A stretch of DNA of 64,000 bases from Azolla pinnata (taxonomy: Eukaryota; Streptophyta; Polypodiopsida; Salviniales; Salviniaceae): positions 29,017 through 93,016 of the forward strand of contig JBBBWG010008335.1 of the NCBI GenBank assembly GCA_037176905.1, read 5' to 3'. Shown piece by piece: positions 37,031-49,519 of the stretch. The position numbers were made by a program, and so were the translations under genes. The notes under the pieces were generated by a model that was not told the DNA's origin, did no database searches, and worked only from the letters and a program-made list of their open reading frames with translations. Every line of letters begins with the position of its first letter. Positions within the stretch are counted from its first letter, which is position 1.

Positions 37031-37284
37031 CAAACGTTTCCTTGCTATTATACTTCTCGGTGCATGCAATGAAACCTGCCATCTCGATCTGCTACGGCAC
37101 CAGGGATNNNNNNNNNNNNNNNNNNNNNNNNNNNNNNNNNNNNNNNNNNNNNNNNNNNNNNNNNNNNNNNNNNNNNNNNNNNNNNNNNNNNNNNNNNNNN
37201 NNNNNNNCAAACGTTTCCTTGCTATTATACTTCTCGGTGCATGCAATGAAACCTGCCATCTCGATCTGCTACGGCACCAGGGAT
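37031..37284. other. Assembly gap of 100 N flanked by identical 77-bp copies
   Basis: N bases fill 37108-37207. The 77 bases before (37031-37107) and after (37208-37284) are identical, beginning CAAACGTTTCCTTGC and ending CACCAGGGAT. This looks like two contigs whose ends overlap but were scaffolded instead of merged. Confidence 0.95.
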
Positions 37285-38073
37285 GGGCACGAAAAGGCTT
37301 CAGAAGGCAAACGATCTACAAAGACATGTGTCCTCGATCGACAACACGTATCACAGGCGTGAAACAGAATCCTGCTAACAGAAAACCGCAGATCTGAGGT
37401 GGCCTAACCAATAAACAGATAGTTCTGAGCGGCGACACTTCGGCGGTTTTGTGGGCATCAGAGCCCAGATACGGTGCGATGGCGAGCATGAATCTGAAAT
37501 GTATGGAGAAGCATCAAAGAGAACATTAAATAAAACTTTAGGCAAACGTGTGTGAGAAACCATTTATGAACATCAGGAAAATGCAAACATTAGAAACATT
37601 AGGAAAATGCAAACATTAGAAACATTAGGACTTTAGAAGAACACAATATATATATCTGTCTACCTATTTATCTATATGTATAAATACATGCATTATTTAT
37701 TTATTTATTTCTGTATTTATTTCTCTCCCTATATATATGGCTGTCTGTCTGCAGATTAGGGTTTCGCTCTCTCTCTTTGCGCGTCTGGCTTTTCTCTCTG
37801 CCAAAAGGAACAGACATCTTCTTTTTCTTCCAACATTCGGCTCCCATTACCTCACGCTCCATTTTCTACACCGACAAGACACGGATTTATCCCCCCCCAC
37901 CCCCCACTCTACCTTCTCCTTTCTTCCGATCGATAGGTGCCTTTCGCAGACCTAATCCTGACGGGGAATTGATTCATTCGGGGAGCTTCACGGTTTCTTT
38001 GTCCAATCATATATATATACTTGTAATTGATCGGTTCCGGCATCATATTCTCGCATCTTCATGCTCAGACGGA
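37285..38073. other. Upstream region of the PP2C gene
   Basis: AT-rich with a (TTTA)n patch at 37693-37710 and TATATATA at 37730-37737. A CT-rich stretch follows at 37764-37800 and a poly-C run at 37891-37899. This is the likely promoter and leader of the PP2C gene, which starts at 38074. Confidence 0.4.
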
Positions 38074-41000
38074 ATGCTAGAGATGCCAGCTGGTACAGAA
38101 GTAGCTCAATCCCTTGTCCGTCTTTTCGAAGGAGCTTCCATGGAGAGAAACTTTGTGGTAAACGAGCAAAGGAGGATTCCGTCCTCTTTCTCCTCGTCTT
38201 CTTTGTCTTCTCTGTTGCCGAAAACATCTGAAGAAGAAGAAGAAAAAGAGGCCATTTCAGAAAGAAGACATTTAGCTTTGCCTCCTATTCTGGAGCTCTC
38301 CGCAAATGGATCTGCTCATCACTATGAGAAGGTTAGCAAAGTATTCACTTTGTGTATCTAACTTAAGTTGTTTCAAGTGTTCTTTCTCCGCTTTTGTTTG
38401 ATTCGTCTACTCTTTCAAGATTCATAAGGTTCCGTAAAGAGCTTGAAACACAAGCAATTCTGAATTGTATACGAATGTTCAAATTTCCGAAGAAGTTTGG
38501 GAAGTCCCAATTGGATCTGAATGATTGTGATTAAGAGACATAGGCGTGGATGTGATTGAAAAATACGAAACCTGCATACAGTGGATGACCTGAAAACGCA
38601 GGGTTATATGCTCTCTGGTGATTAGAAAGCATAGTGTTTTATGAAAACTGGTATGGAAATTGAAAAGATAGGGATGTCTATCATTGTCTATTATTTGGAA
38701 TTTTCTGGAACATAGAGGCAGTGCAAAGATGAAATTATATACCATCAAGTATTGTAAAGGTAGAATTGTAGTCTTTGAAACCAAAGATACCAGAAAATAT
38801 CACAAAGAAACTAGCTATGTTAGACAGATGGAGTTGGTTATGAACAAGGATAAGAAAGATGAAATTAGGAAATGATTGGGAGTAACAAGTGCTGTTAAAA
38901 TTCAGATAAATAATACAAATCATCATCAACAAACACAGTTGTAATTAAAGCCCTCCTTACAACTCAGAGATTGAGTCTCATGCTAAAGAAGAGTCTTTTA
39001 ATACACATAGGGCACACAAATCGTTGGAATGGACTCATGGATGTGCTCTAGAATCCTAGATGTATGCAGTATGTTCTACCAAAGAATGTGGTCAAAACAC
39101 ATTGATAAACGGTGCTTGAAATTATATTAAGTATTGCCATAGATGTTAATATATTTATTATGAAGGTTGTTTAGTATCTGCATAGATGACTCGGAAAGAA
39201 GAGTTCTATACTGAAGTCCTCCATGAGCCCTCTGTAAAATATATAAAAATATACATGATTATATATTGATTCAACGGATTAGAGGAGTATAACTCGCAGG
39301 GGTGGAGGTATAGAAAGAGTCATGCTAATTGGCTGATAAGAAAGATAAATATATCACAGGACAGAAAAGAAAATGAGAAACTCGAAAAAAAAAACAGCAA
39401 AGAGATCCCGGACATTTACATCTCCAGGCACATCATATAACACATTTTGTATTCTTCAGCATATCTGACATGAACAGAAGAGAAATTAAAGAAATGCATA
39501 CCATTAAGTATGTTTATGAGAAATTAATATTATGCACTACAAGTCTAAGAGCCATGGATATGCAGATGAGACAGAAGTGTATATGGGAGACACGCACATA
39601 AGCTAACACGTGTGGTGGTAGCTTTATTCTCAAGTGGGGTTGTAAATAGATTTGTAGGAAAGTATGTTCGAGAGCCATAGACAGCAATTTGACAAGTGGT
39701 GTGACTGGAAAAGTATGACCTATTACCAACAAATCATTTTGTTTGAAACTTTATTACGTGAATATGCATAAGTCTGTGCCTAAAAAGGTATGATAAAGTC
39801 ATATATGTGGACAAAACTAATGACACAAACACATTACCTTGTGAATTGAATTAAAAAAAAGGAATTATATGATGATTTGATGGTTGTGAAGGAATCCTAT
39901 TTCAGAAATTTGGTTAAGGTCTCATGCTTGATTGTTCTATACAGATTGAAGCAGAAAAAATTTGTGTCTGTGTGGAGTTCAAACCTTCAATGAGGTCGGG
40001 TGTATGGTCAGACATTGGACCGCGGTCAGTTATGGAAGATGACCATGTGGTCATTGACAACCTAATAGAACATTTGGGTTCGATTGCAGGACAGGATTCA
40101 GGAGCCTATTACGGAGTAAGCTTCGGCACCTATTTCCTACCATTATATGGAAATGTCAAGTGGAAACCATCACAAGGCCCTTAATATTGTATTATATTGG
40201 AATGTCAAATGAAAATAATAACATTACCTCAAATTTATCTCCTCTGAAAGACCCTCTTGTTAGTATTCAAACATTAATGGTATTTTGATGTCTTTCCTTC
40301 AAATATATTCTCATTAATTTCTTTCTTAAACTAAACTATGTTCTTTATTCAGGTTTTTGATGGGCACAATGGTAAAGATGCAGCACGGTTTGTCAGAGAG
40401 AGGTTACTCAATTTTATTGTGAGAGATGCAGCTTTCCCAACCTCAGTGGAGAAAGCTGTACATCACGCTTTCTTGCACACAGATACAGCTTTTGCTGAAG
40501 CTTGTTTGGCAGATCAGAATCTGTCATCTGGTACAACAGCTCTAACTGTGTTAGTTCTTGGAAGGTTTGTGAAAAATTCATTTTCTGGAAACATTAATGA
40601 TTTGGAAAAACCATCTTGTGGTTCAATTAATCGTCTTGGTCTGTTGAGGTTAACTTTAGTTGATTATATTCTTTCTCTTGTGTAGACAACTTTTTGTGGC
40701 AAATGTTGGAGATTGTCGAGCTGTTCTCTGCAAGAAAGGAAAGGCAATTGAGCTGTCTAGAGATCATAAGCCTTCTTGTATATTGGAAAAAAGACGTATT
40801 GAGGCACATGGAGGATTTGTGTGTGATGGATATCTAAATGGACAACTTTCTGTTGCAAGAGCAATTGGGAATTGGCATATAAAGGGCCTAAAAGGTGTGA
40901 ATTGCCCATTAAGCGCTGAGCCAGAAGTAAGGAAAGCTTTGTTAACAGAAGAGGATGAATTCATGATAATAGGATGTGATGGTCTATGGGATGTGTTCTC

Positions 41001-41241
41001 CAGCCAGAATGCGATAGATTTTGCACGAAGGAAGCTGCAGCAACACAATGATCCTGAAGAGTGTTCTCATGACCTGGTTAATGAGGCACTCCATAGGGAT
41101 AGTTGTGACAATTTGACTGTAGTTACAGTTTGTTTCCAGAAGAATCCTCCTCCCAAGCTTATGAACAAGTTTGTTGGTCGGAGGAGTATATCAATAGAAG
41201 GGCTTCGCAGTCTTCAAGGTGTGCTGGATAGATCCATGTAA
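38074..41241 (+). CDS. Protein phosphatase 2C (PPM family), 398 aa
   Basis: Four exons: 38074-38331, 39945-40115, 40353-40564, 40686-41241; phases agree; 1197 nt. The PP2C metal-centre residues are visible: MEDD (E117-D119), FDGHNG (D146, G147), GCDGLWDV (D312) and SCDNLTVV (D355, N356). [16 protein letters not shown] and [18 protein letters not shown] are also family blocks. The pattern with [17 protein letters not shown] and [11 protein letters not shown] resembles the plant clade with Arabidopsis DBP1 and PP2C22/27. These are Mg2+/Mn2+-dependent Ser/Thr phosphatases. The 86-residue N-terminal exon is Ser/Glu-rich and poorly conserved, with no clear signal peptide. The usual FDGHGG is FDGHNG here, a tolerated change. 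Intron 1 is about 1.6 kb. Confidence 0.93.
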
Positions 41242-42468
41242 GTGTGTGTACATGTAGAGCAAAGAAGCTACCTACACTCTTGATTATTTGCAAGGCAAAT
41301 GTTATTTTGCCACAGTATATATATATATACTATATATAATACTGCACAGTACAAATACACAATATTTTTTGGGTAAGCAATGGCTTGCTGCACACATAGG
41401 AAACAAGATTGTTTCTCCCATTTTGGACGAGGTATTGAATGACTCGACTGTGTAGACTCGCTCAAGAGCCTGCCCTTGAATAATGAAAAGGTGAAATACA
41501 GGACATGTACTGATTTGCAGGAGGTTGCAATTAAATCTTCATTGAATTGCTGTTTTGTACAAATGATTCAATGTGTAATATCTATATGCGCATTATGACT
41601 CTGGATTTACATATATCATGAGATGCTAATCAACATATTGTTATCCCAAATGCAGTATAGTAATCATACTGGTATCAGGTTTTGATTCCTTTGGAAAGGC
41701 AGTTTATAACACTAAGACATAAAATCAGTCATGTGACAGATATTTAGTGGATTCATCAAATTAGCAACAATCAAATGCTTGTTGCAAATTACATCACTTA
41801 GACCTCTGGAACCAAAGTAAATGGCTTATTGAAGTGATCCAATCCGTATTTGATATGAGATACGCATACCTTGTACACGTACAGAATACCCAAGATTCTT
41901 ATTGTTTGAAAATGCTAAATGAAACGTGTTGAAGACTGATGGTTTTCTGGTTTACCTCTATCATGCATCAGTTCATTCAATTCACGCTAACACTATTCCT
42001 AGATCGGTATGTGAATCTAAAGATATGTTTTGTAAAAATATGGATTCATCTAATGTGATGCAAAGTACCATCGGCAAAAAGTGTTAATCGGATCCAATTA
42101 GGTCGAAATCCTGTTCTCCAAATCTGCTCTGCTGAGTAGCCCAGGAAAAAGAGCAAAACAATTGGGCATTTACAGTTGCAATCGACCCCAATAAACCACA
42201 ATATAGATTTAAGAGCAATTGCAGTAGCGTACTGTGTTCTGTACCTGAATTCAATGGTCCAAAAGGCCTTTCCTGAAGAATGTTTACAATCTATCTCTAT
42301 GCTCTTGTCCACTTCTGTTTGTAAAAGTTTTTGATGTTGTCTCACAGATCAACAGAAGTTTTTGCTATGCTAAACAGCAACAAAACTAATCTAGAAGCAT
42401 AGAAGATAAAGCATACATATCTGAAGATGTGATTCCCTTCAGTGCCGATAAAAAATGTAGCCGGTGAA
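41242..42468. other. Intergenic between convergent PP2C and AP endonuclease genes
   Basis: Presumed 3' UTRs of both genes. A (TA)n patch lies at 41317-41340. No gene recognised. Confidence 0.5.
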
Positions 42469-45400
42469 TTAGGTTTTCAAAATTAGGCCAATAGGACAAT
42501 GATCACTTCCACCCACATCTGGAAGGATATACGAGTCATATACACTGCTGAGAAGACCTTCAGAAACCAAGAAATAGTCCAGACGCCAACCTAAAAAGAA
42601 AACCAATCGTTGAAAAGAAACGAAAGATTTAAATTAAAGAGACAAAATGTAGAAAATACGGCTGATTGTTCAACATTTGCAGGTCATGATTCATGAGTGT
42701 TAGTTGTATGAAATATTTGATGGAATTTTCCAGAACATTTTATCACAAAATAGTCCAAAGTCTCTGAAGCACCCCAGACGGAATCTATGACTTATACCTT
42801 GATTCTTTGGTCGTGCAGCTGTTCGATAACCCCAATATGTATAGGCTACCACTTGTTCATGTTGTCGCCTGAAAGTGTCAATCAATCCTTGTCCGAGAAA
42901 ATTCTGCTGGAATGATTTCCTTTCTTCATCCGTAAATCCTGCACTTCTTCTATTTCCCTGTACAATTAGCACCACAAGAGAACAAACAATATGTTTGTGT
43001 CAAGACAATACCAGTATCACAAGTCATAAAGACAACATTCAGAGACCAGAGGAGAAAGTGAAAATGAAGTGTTAGAGTAAATCAATAAAGTGTTCATGAA
43101 AAAATTTCCAAAGAGAAAATACACGGTATGAAGTTTTACATCCGGATTATAAATGTCGATTTCTTGATGTGCACAGTTCAAATCTCCTGAAAGTACCACG
43201 GGTTTTCTTGTTTCAAGATCCTATGCAAAAGGAGAAGACAGAATCTTCTGTTAGAGTATCTGAACAAAATGCCACATGTATTGTTCGGAGTAGCACATTT
43301 TTACCTTTAGAAAGTCTGCTAGAGATGAATCCCAATTTTCAGTTCGATATGCCTAAAATCACATCAAAAGAAGAAAAACTCAAAGGTTCAGGTAAATTGA
43401 TGTTTTACCAAGTGAGAAATAGCCTTGGTAATCAAGTGAACATCGCTAGTGAACTTACTAATCTTTCTAGCTTTTGCCCAGAGTTGGGAATATATCCAGT
43501 TACAAGATAGAAGTTGTCGAATTCCAAGGTGATAACCCTCCCCTCAGAATCATGTTCTTGGGATCCAATTCCATAAGTCACAGAAACTGGTTTGATCTAC
43601 ATTGAATTCAAACACATCTCCTAGTTATATAATAACTTTTAAGTAGGTTTTAATGGGCAAACACATTCATAGATTCTTAAGCAAAGCTCAAACCCTAGAA
43701 ATGATTGCTGTCCCTGAATACCCCAACTTTGTGGTACTACAGCTCCAAAAGCTGTTCTCAAACCCTGTTAAGAGAGTCTCTTTTATCGGTTGAACATCTT
43801 TGTCCTGCATATTGATTCGTCAAGTCTTCATATTATCTTCTCAGTATATATGAATCAAAATCTAAGAGGCTCAAATGAAACAAAACATATGGAAAATTAT
43901 AAATAACATCAAAATACTAGCACACATGAAAAAGTAGCTGAGCACAACTCACTTGAAGCTTGGTTTCTTGTAGGCACAAAACATCGAAATTCTCTTTCTC
44001 TGCTAGCTTGGCAATAGGATTTGTCCCTTTCACTTTCAATAAGGCTCGAAGCCCGTTTACATTCCAAGAAAGAATCTTCAAGCAATTGAATGATGGAACA
44101 GGCTTTCGCATAGAAGTTGGGTTATAGGCAACCCATTGAGACTGTAGCTTCTTATGCACTAATAATGTCCAAGGTTCATCTTTGGTCCCAAGAATGTCAA
44201 CAGATTCCTTGACCTCCACATCTATAACGCTTTTCACTTCGACTTGCTCAGAAGATTTAATGGTGGTCTTCCTCTTTTTTGAGCGTTTTTCTGAATTTGA
44301 GTTAGTAACGGCTTCATTACAAACTTCATCAAGAGTTACCTTCTTTTCATCATCCATATTATTTGGATTCTTGTTTCCACTTGTGTCGTTCCTTTTTTTT
44401 GTCTCTCTCCTAACTCTACTTGTCTTAACTACGTCTTGTTCTTCCATTACATTCTTCCTCGACTTTCTTTTATTTATCGTATCAGATTCGTTTAAGCTGT
44501 CCTCAGCACCATCGATGGTTTCCTTCAAATCCTTTTTCATACCAGTGTCACAAATGAGTTGATGTGATAGATCATTCACAGCTTGAGCCTTTTGTTTTTG
44601 CCCCTTGCAGCCTATAGGTACAGATGATTTTGTCATTTCCCTGATTGAATGTAGACCTTGCCTAATGTTTTCAAATGCAGAATTGAGCACCAAGATTTTG
44701 CACCCAGTTTGACTTGAATTTGATTTTGAGTCAAGGTTGTTAATTGAATAATCAATGATTCTGTCATATACATCACTAAGGGATGAACACAAGAAACCAA
44801 AACAAAGAATCTCCTATTCATAAAAAACACTGGTAGCAAATTATAAAATAGTCTTACACCAAAAACCTAAGTAAATGAAAAAATTCCGCCCCTAAACTTG
44901 ATTCTTAACTAATGAAAAACCCTAAAACATATATGTATAATGAAAAATGATCCGTGAGTACATCTCACTGCATTGTGCAGGTACGAAAAAGGCATGCCAA
45001 AAAGATGCATATCGGTGATTATTAAGGCATATGAATTATGAGTTAAGTATCAAAAGCTGTATGTACTCTCGAGTGCATAACAAAATGCTTCACATAAGTG
45101 CATGTAAAAGCAATGAAAGAAGTTGCATAAAAGATCATAAGAGTTGGCGAACTCTTGAGTGATGTGGTACCGAGGGTGAAAAACATTAAAATATATATAG
45201 ATGTGAGTAGCTAGAATTGCTTGCAATATATACTTGCACACATATAATACACAATTATGTATATATCCGAATAACAAATAAGCCTTTACATTTATGCACT
45301 CACACGTACAGGCATGATTAAAAAATAATGATGTTAAAAGAAAACGGAGCATGGTGAGTAGTTGATGAGACATTGAGATTATGAAGCGCTAAAAATGTAT

Positions 45401-45872
45401 GTAATATATAAATAAATAAATAAGTATGTGTTTGCAGATACATCACTTGTGGGGAGATGGAAAAGCTCAGGAAAAAGAGACATGAAAAAAATAAATCTGT
45501 AGTGAAAACCAAGAGTAGAAGCTCTGTTGGCTGCTTCCTCTTCACAATATACAAAAAATAAATGATACAAAAGCCCAAATCAAGAGAAAATTTTGGAGCT
45601 GGAAATATGATAAAAGGAAGAAAGTAACCCAGAAAACAGAAACATGGATGCACAGAAATCCTTTGATAACGAGATGAACACGGAGCAATGGGAGGAAGAT
45701 AGCCAAACAGAATGACACAAATGCAACAAAATAGGAGTCACAAGAAAAACTAGAGAAAACCCAAAAAGGTTTGGAAGGACCTGGGACAAGCTCTGCAGTT
45801 GAGCTTGAACAGAATGTGGTGGTGAGAGGACCTGATGTCAGTGAAGGACCCACTGAGCACTGACCTTGCCAT
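42469..45872 (-). CDS. ARP: AP endonuclease, exonuclease III/APE1 type (plant ARP homologue), 524 aa
   Basis: Eight exons in coding order: 45781-45872, 43953-44775, 43694-43804, 43459-43596, 43305-43352, 43140-43220, 42798-42957, 42469-42590; 1575 nt. The first 31 residues ([20 protein letters not shown]...) look like an organelle transit peptide. A long Lys/Glu/Ser-rich linker with KRSKKRK follows to about residue 260. Then comes the complete exonuclease-endonuclease-phosphatase domain: SWNVNGLRA (catalytic Asn, about 269-271), LQETK (metal Glu, about 301), [18 protein letters not shown] (catalytic Asp/Asn), [15 protein letters not shown] and the final GGSDHCP (catalytic His). It cuts 5' to abasic sites in base-excision repair. 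I see no convincing SAP domain, which Arabidopsis ARP carries; residues about 70-105 may be a remnant. The exon-1 donor (GTCCTT) is not consensus but fits the phase. Confidence 0.92.
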
Positions 45873-46795
45873 AGCTCTGCATCTTCTCGTTTTCAAGCCT
45901 GAAAGGGCTATGATGGCAATTTTGGAAACCTTCTGAGGGTATTTCTGGCAAATTGTTGAGGCAAATTGTTGTTTTGTGTGTTACAAAACATGCATTGAGT
46001 ATGACCAATTTCACATGTTATATGTGGATATATGGGGTAAGCACAGAATATATGTATGTATGGAATCTGTGGCTGAATCAATGTACAACTCCTTCATTTG
46101 ATACGTCTGAGCTCTCCGATTTGCTCTCAACCCAAGAGATCCAATCGCTTTGTCAAAAACCCATGCTTGTACTTTTGGAATACAGATCCTTGTAATAACA
46201 AGTTTTCCCGATTGTAGACTATGAGATGCCCATCTACAATAGCTCGACTTTGAACAACTAGTTTGATGCGATTGCATGCATCTACCTCTCGAGTATATCA
46301 TCCCCCTCGTGTGATTAATCACGTCTCTGCTCACCAAGAGAGCATCCATTCTGCAAAGCATCGATCGAAGCTGTGCTTTTAAACAAGGGAGTTTTGATCT
46401 CCAAGCCTTCAAATATGTATCGATTTCAGTCAGCCATCTTAAACCCTTGCTTGTAATGGATGGGGAAAATGCCCACTTGTTTTTTTCACTCTTTCTATAG
46501 TGAACCATGCATGTGACAGCTTCCGGAGTTTTTGTGCGAAAATTTCAAAATTTTTCATCATATTCACACACAAGCATAATATGTACATACAATTGTTTGC
46601 AGAAACCACAATGTTTGCAGCCAAAGAGCAGCAGAGCCATTCTTTTTGCAAATGCATAGGAGGCTGCAGGTCGATCTGTGAAATGAACCTCGCAAATACC
46701 AGATATACACTGCATCGGACTATGGAAAGAGAGAATGCTATACACATTTCTGCATGATCGGAGGGAGACATTTGCTGTGGTTCGTTGCAAGTTGG
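45873..46795. other. Intergenic, no gene seen
   Basis: Holds the upstream region of the AP endonuclease gene and the probable 3' UTR of the UPF0114 gene. Open frames on both strands are short and without motifs. Confidence 0.45.
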
Positions 46796-49519
46796 TTAAT
46801 GATGCGAAATGTTGCGTAGGACGAGCAGCGCGCTCGAAATCAAGAAGATGGATATGGAATAACTCAGTAGATCCACGCTCGTCGCTATCGAAACTGCCTT
46901 GCTTCTCTCGAACATCTTCACGAGCAATATCATAACCACCACATGCCCCAACTTGGTCTTCAGCTCATCAAGGGAGGCTATTCTCATCCATTTAGGTCTC
47001 TTCTGCAATTTCACAAGCACAAACATCCTATCAGACATGTAACTCACTCGGATGCTTGATCATGCAAAAGAACAATGATAACAAAATGTTGATGGATATT
47101 CATCACGCGAATATGATTCTCATCAGATATTACTCAAGGTCTGGTTCATATGAATCCAACTACATGACCTTTCTATAGTCACTCTTCATCCAGTGTAGGT
47201 TGAGAAGCGTCTTTGACAACACAAAGCATGGTAAATAATGCAAAGAACTGGTGAAGCACATGCTGCATTAATGAGTTGAAAGCTTTCCTCGTTCTCAATT
47301 CCCCAAAGATCCTTTTCTCCATTGAGAAGAAGAGAACATGGTAAGAGGGAAAGTGATGGAACAAACTAGAGCTGAAATTTTCAAATGAATAAGTAGAGAC
47401 AGATGGACATGATGTGGGTTGTGTGGAACCATCAAGCAACCCGTAAGTGCTTGGGAAAGCTATAATATTGGATTTCTGCACACCAATGATAGTTCATAGA
47501 TTTCCACTATTGGAAGGTATATTGCAAGTATGGATATACTAATCAGGCGAAAGGTTCAAACTCACGAGCACATTTACCATATGTAATTGCAATTTACCAT
47601 AGGAAAGAGATTTGTTTTCTTTTTTGTTTTACCCGGAGAAGAAACATCCCAAATAGAGAAGAATTCCGAAGGGCACGATCCTCGTTCGGCGGGAGATTGT
47701 TTGGAATGTTGGAGATGAAGAGGCCATACAACCCCATTCCAAATATGAGCATCACAGTTCCTGTTAAGTAAACATCTACCAAAACACAGAAACAAGAAAA
47801 TGCCCATCATTCACAATGAAGGGATTTGTAAACCACAATTACTTTCTTATCTTTCTTTTCTTCCATAGATAATATATACGACCCCTCATGACTTTTATTT
47901 TTCTATCTCTCATATTCATTTGATAGTATGTGTCAAGAACACACTCCCAAATGATGCATTAATCTGAAATGGATTAAGTTTGCTCAAAGAACGATAATGC
48001 TTATGCTTCACTTCATTCAGATGGCGCTATTCATGTGCATGCTGAAGCTGATAGATTGTTGATCTCCGTTTCGTTTATGTTGCCCATACATTGGCTCTTC
48101 TAAGATGATGATGATGGTGATGATGATGATGATGATGGTGATGACAGCGACTACGATAATGACAGCGGTGTGGAATGCATTGCTCTCCATTTTCTATCAA
48201 TGGGATTGAAGTTCCTTTTTGCCCACTCACCTACAGCTTCAACGNNNNNNNNNNNNNNNNNNNNNNNNNNNNNNNNNNNNNNNNNNNNNNNNNNNNNNNN
48301 NNNNNNNNNNNNNNNNNNNNNNNNNNNNNNNNNNNNNNNNNNNNGTGTGGAATGCATTGCTCTCCATTTTCTATCAATGGGATTGAAGTTCCTTTTTGCC
48401 CACTCACCTACAGCTTCAACGAGTCGGAGCACCATCATGCCGGTGTGAATGTTTTTCGTACACATTTCATAAAATGCCGCATATGAATCCTTAATATACA
48501 CACATCCCTAGATTCATAAAGCAAAGAGAAAGAAAAGAAGAAGAATGAATGGATAACATCAATTAGCATTATCGAGGAACCAGTAGTAAATACAAATCAT
48601 TTTAGGCAAATCGAGCTTCCGATCGAGTGCTATTTTAGAGGTGAACACTTTCTGATCCTCAAATGAGTTATTTTTCCTGGGTGTGCTTGGAAATTCAGTT
48701 TTTCATGTGATTTAGGACCTTTTACGTTGATCAAGATAGGTACACACATCTGCATCAGAGGCACATATATACAAAACCTCAGGCATAAAGACTCTACAGA
48801 TCTTACTCATGGTTATAAGCCCATCATTTCCACTATCTCCCTAATACTACTTCCATTAGCAAATTTGTGAACATAATTCTCTTTGAAAGTGAAGACACAA
48901 ACTTGACAAAGTAAAAATTGAATAACCAAACCTTGAGGAAGCAGAGGAAGGAGCCAGCCAAAGATCCAGAGACGGCCAAGAGAGAGAGGAACCTGAAGTT
49001 GAAGATAGCCTGTGAGAAAATATAACAATGAGAGTGTATAATTGAGAAGTGATGAAACTCATCCACAAATTGGGCTGGGTATGTGTATGAACCAATGAAT
49101 CAACAAAGAAATTCGGAAGGGGTGAAATTTACTTTTTCAATTCCAGTTTCGGCCTCCTGTGTCCATTGAAGAGCTAAAGATGAGGAATCCACTGTTGGTT
49201 GTGGAGAGGATGAAGAAGAAGAGGGGGGAGAAGAAGAAATAGAAGAAATGGAGGAAATTGAAGGGAATGACAGGGTCGAGGAAGGAGCGTGTAGTAACTC
49301 CTCAATGGTAGTCACATCTACCCCAGATGTGGAGATGATGGGACTTGAATCTTCAGATTCCAAAGGAGGAGAAGATGCACTTGTACAAGCAGTGCGGATC
49401 CTTTGAATGTGAGGAGGACAAGATACCCCAAGAATCTTGTAGTTGTGAGGATGGTGGTGGTGGTGACTGCACCATCCATGGTGGTAACCCTGGAGCTTGA
49501 ATACAGGAACAAACATCAT
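46796..49519 (-). CDS. UPF0114 family membrane protein, plastid-targeted (304 aa)
   Basis: Five exons in coding order: 49133-49519, 48932-49009, 48408-48507, 47633-47775, 46796-47002; 915 nt, phases agree. The first 129 residues are rich in Ser/Pro/Thr, a likely chloroplast transit peptide. Then come UPF0114-like blocks: FRFLSLLAVSGSLAGSFLCF, DSYAAFYEMCTKNIHTGMMV, VDVYLTGTVMLIFGMGLYGL, and the C-terminal LGHVVVMILLVKMFERSKAV and VDLLSYSISIFLISSALLVL. About four membrane helices. The family occurs in bacteria and plastids and its function is unknown. The start is one of two adjacent ATGs at 49514-49519. The third intron contains the second assembly gap, and the donor side of exon 3 is repeated in the copy left of that gap. 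Confidence 0.88.
48105..48166. repeat. (GATGAT)n microsatellite beside the assembly gap
   Basis: Runs of GAT/GGT triplets lie immediately left of the duplicated 77-bp flank, in the third intron of the UPF0114 gene. The repeat may have contributed to breaking the assembly here. Confidence 0.85.
48168..48421. other. Assembly gap of 100 N flanked by identical 77-bp copies
   Basis: N bases fill 48245-48344. The flanks 48168-48244 and 48345-48421 are identical, running from GTGTGGAATGCATTGC to CTACAGCTTCAACG. It is the same structure and size as the gap at 37.1 kb. The right copy joins the intact exon 3 of the UPF0114 gene. Confidence 0.95.

Noticed and set aside
37031-37284. Direct repeats around the N runs as a possible transposon or target-site duplication
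   Set aside because: The same 77-bp length at both gaps and the exact 100-N spacer point to assembly overlap and not biology.
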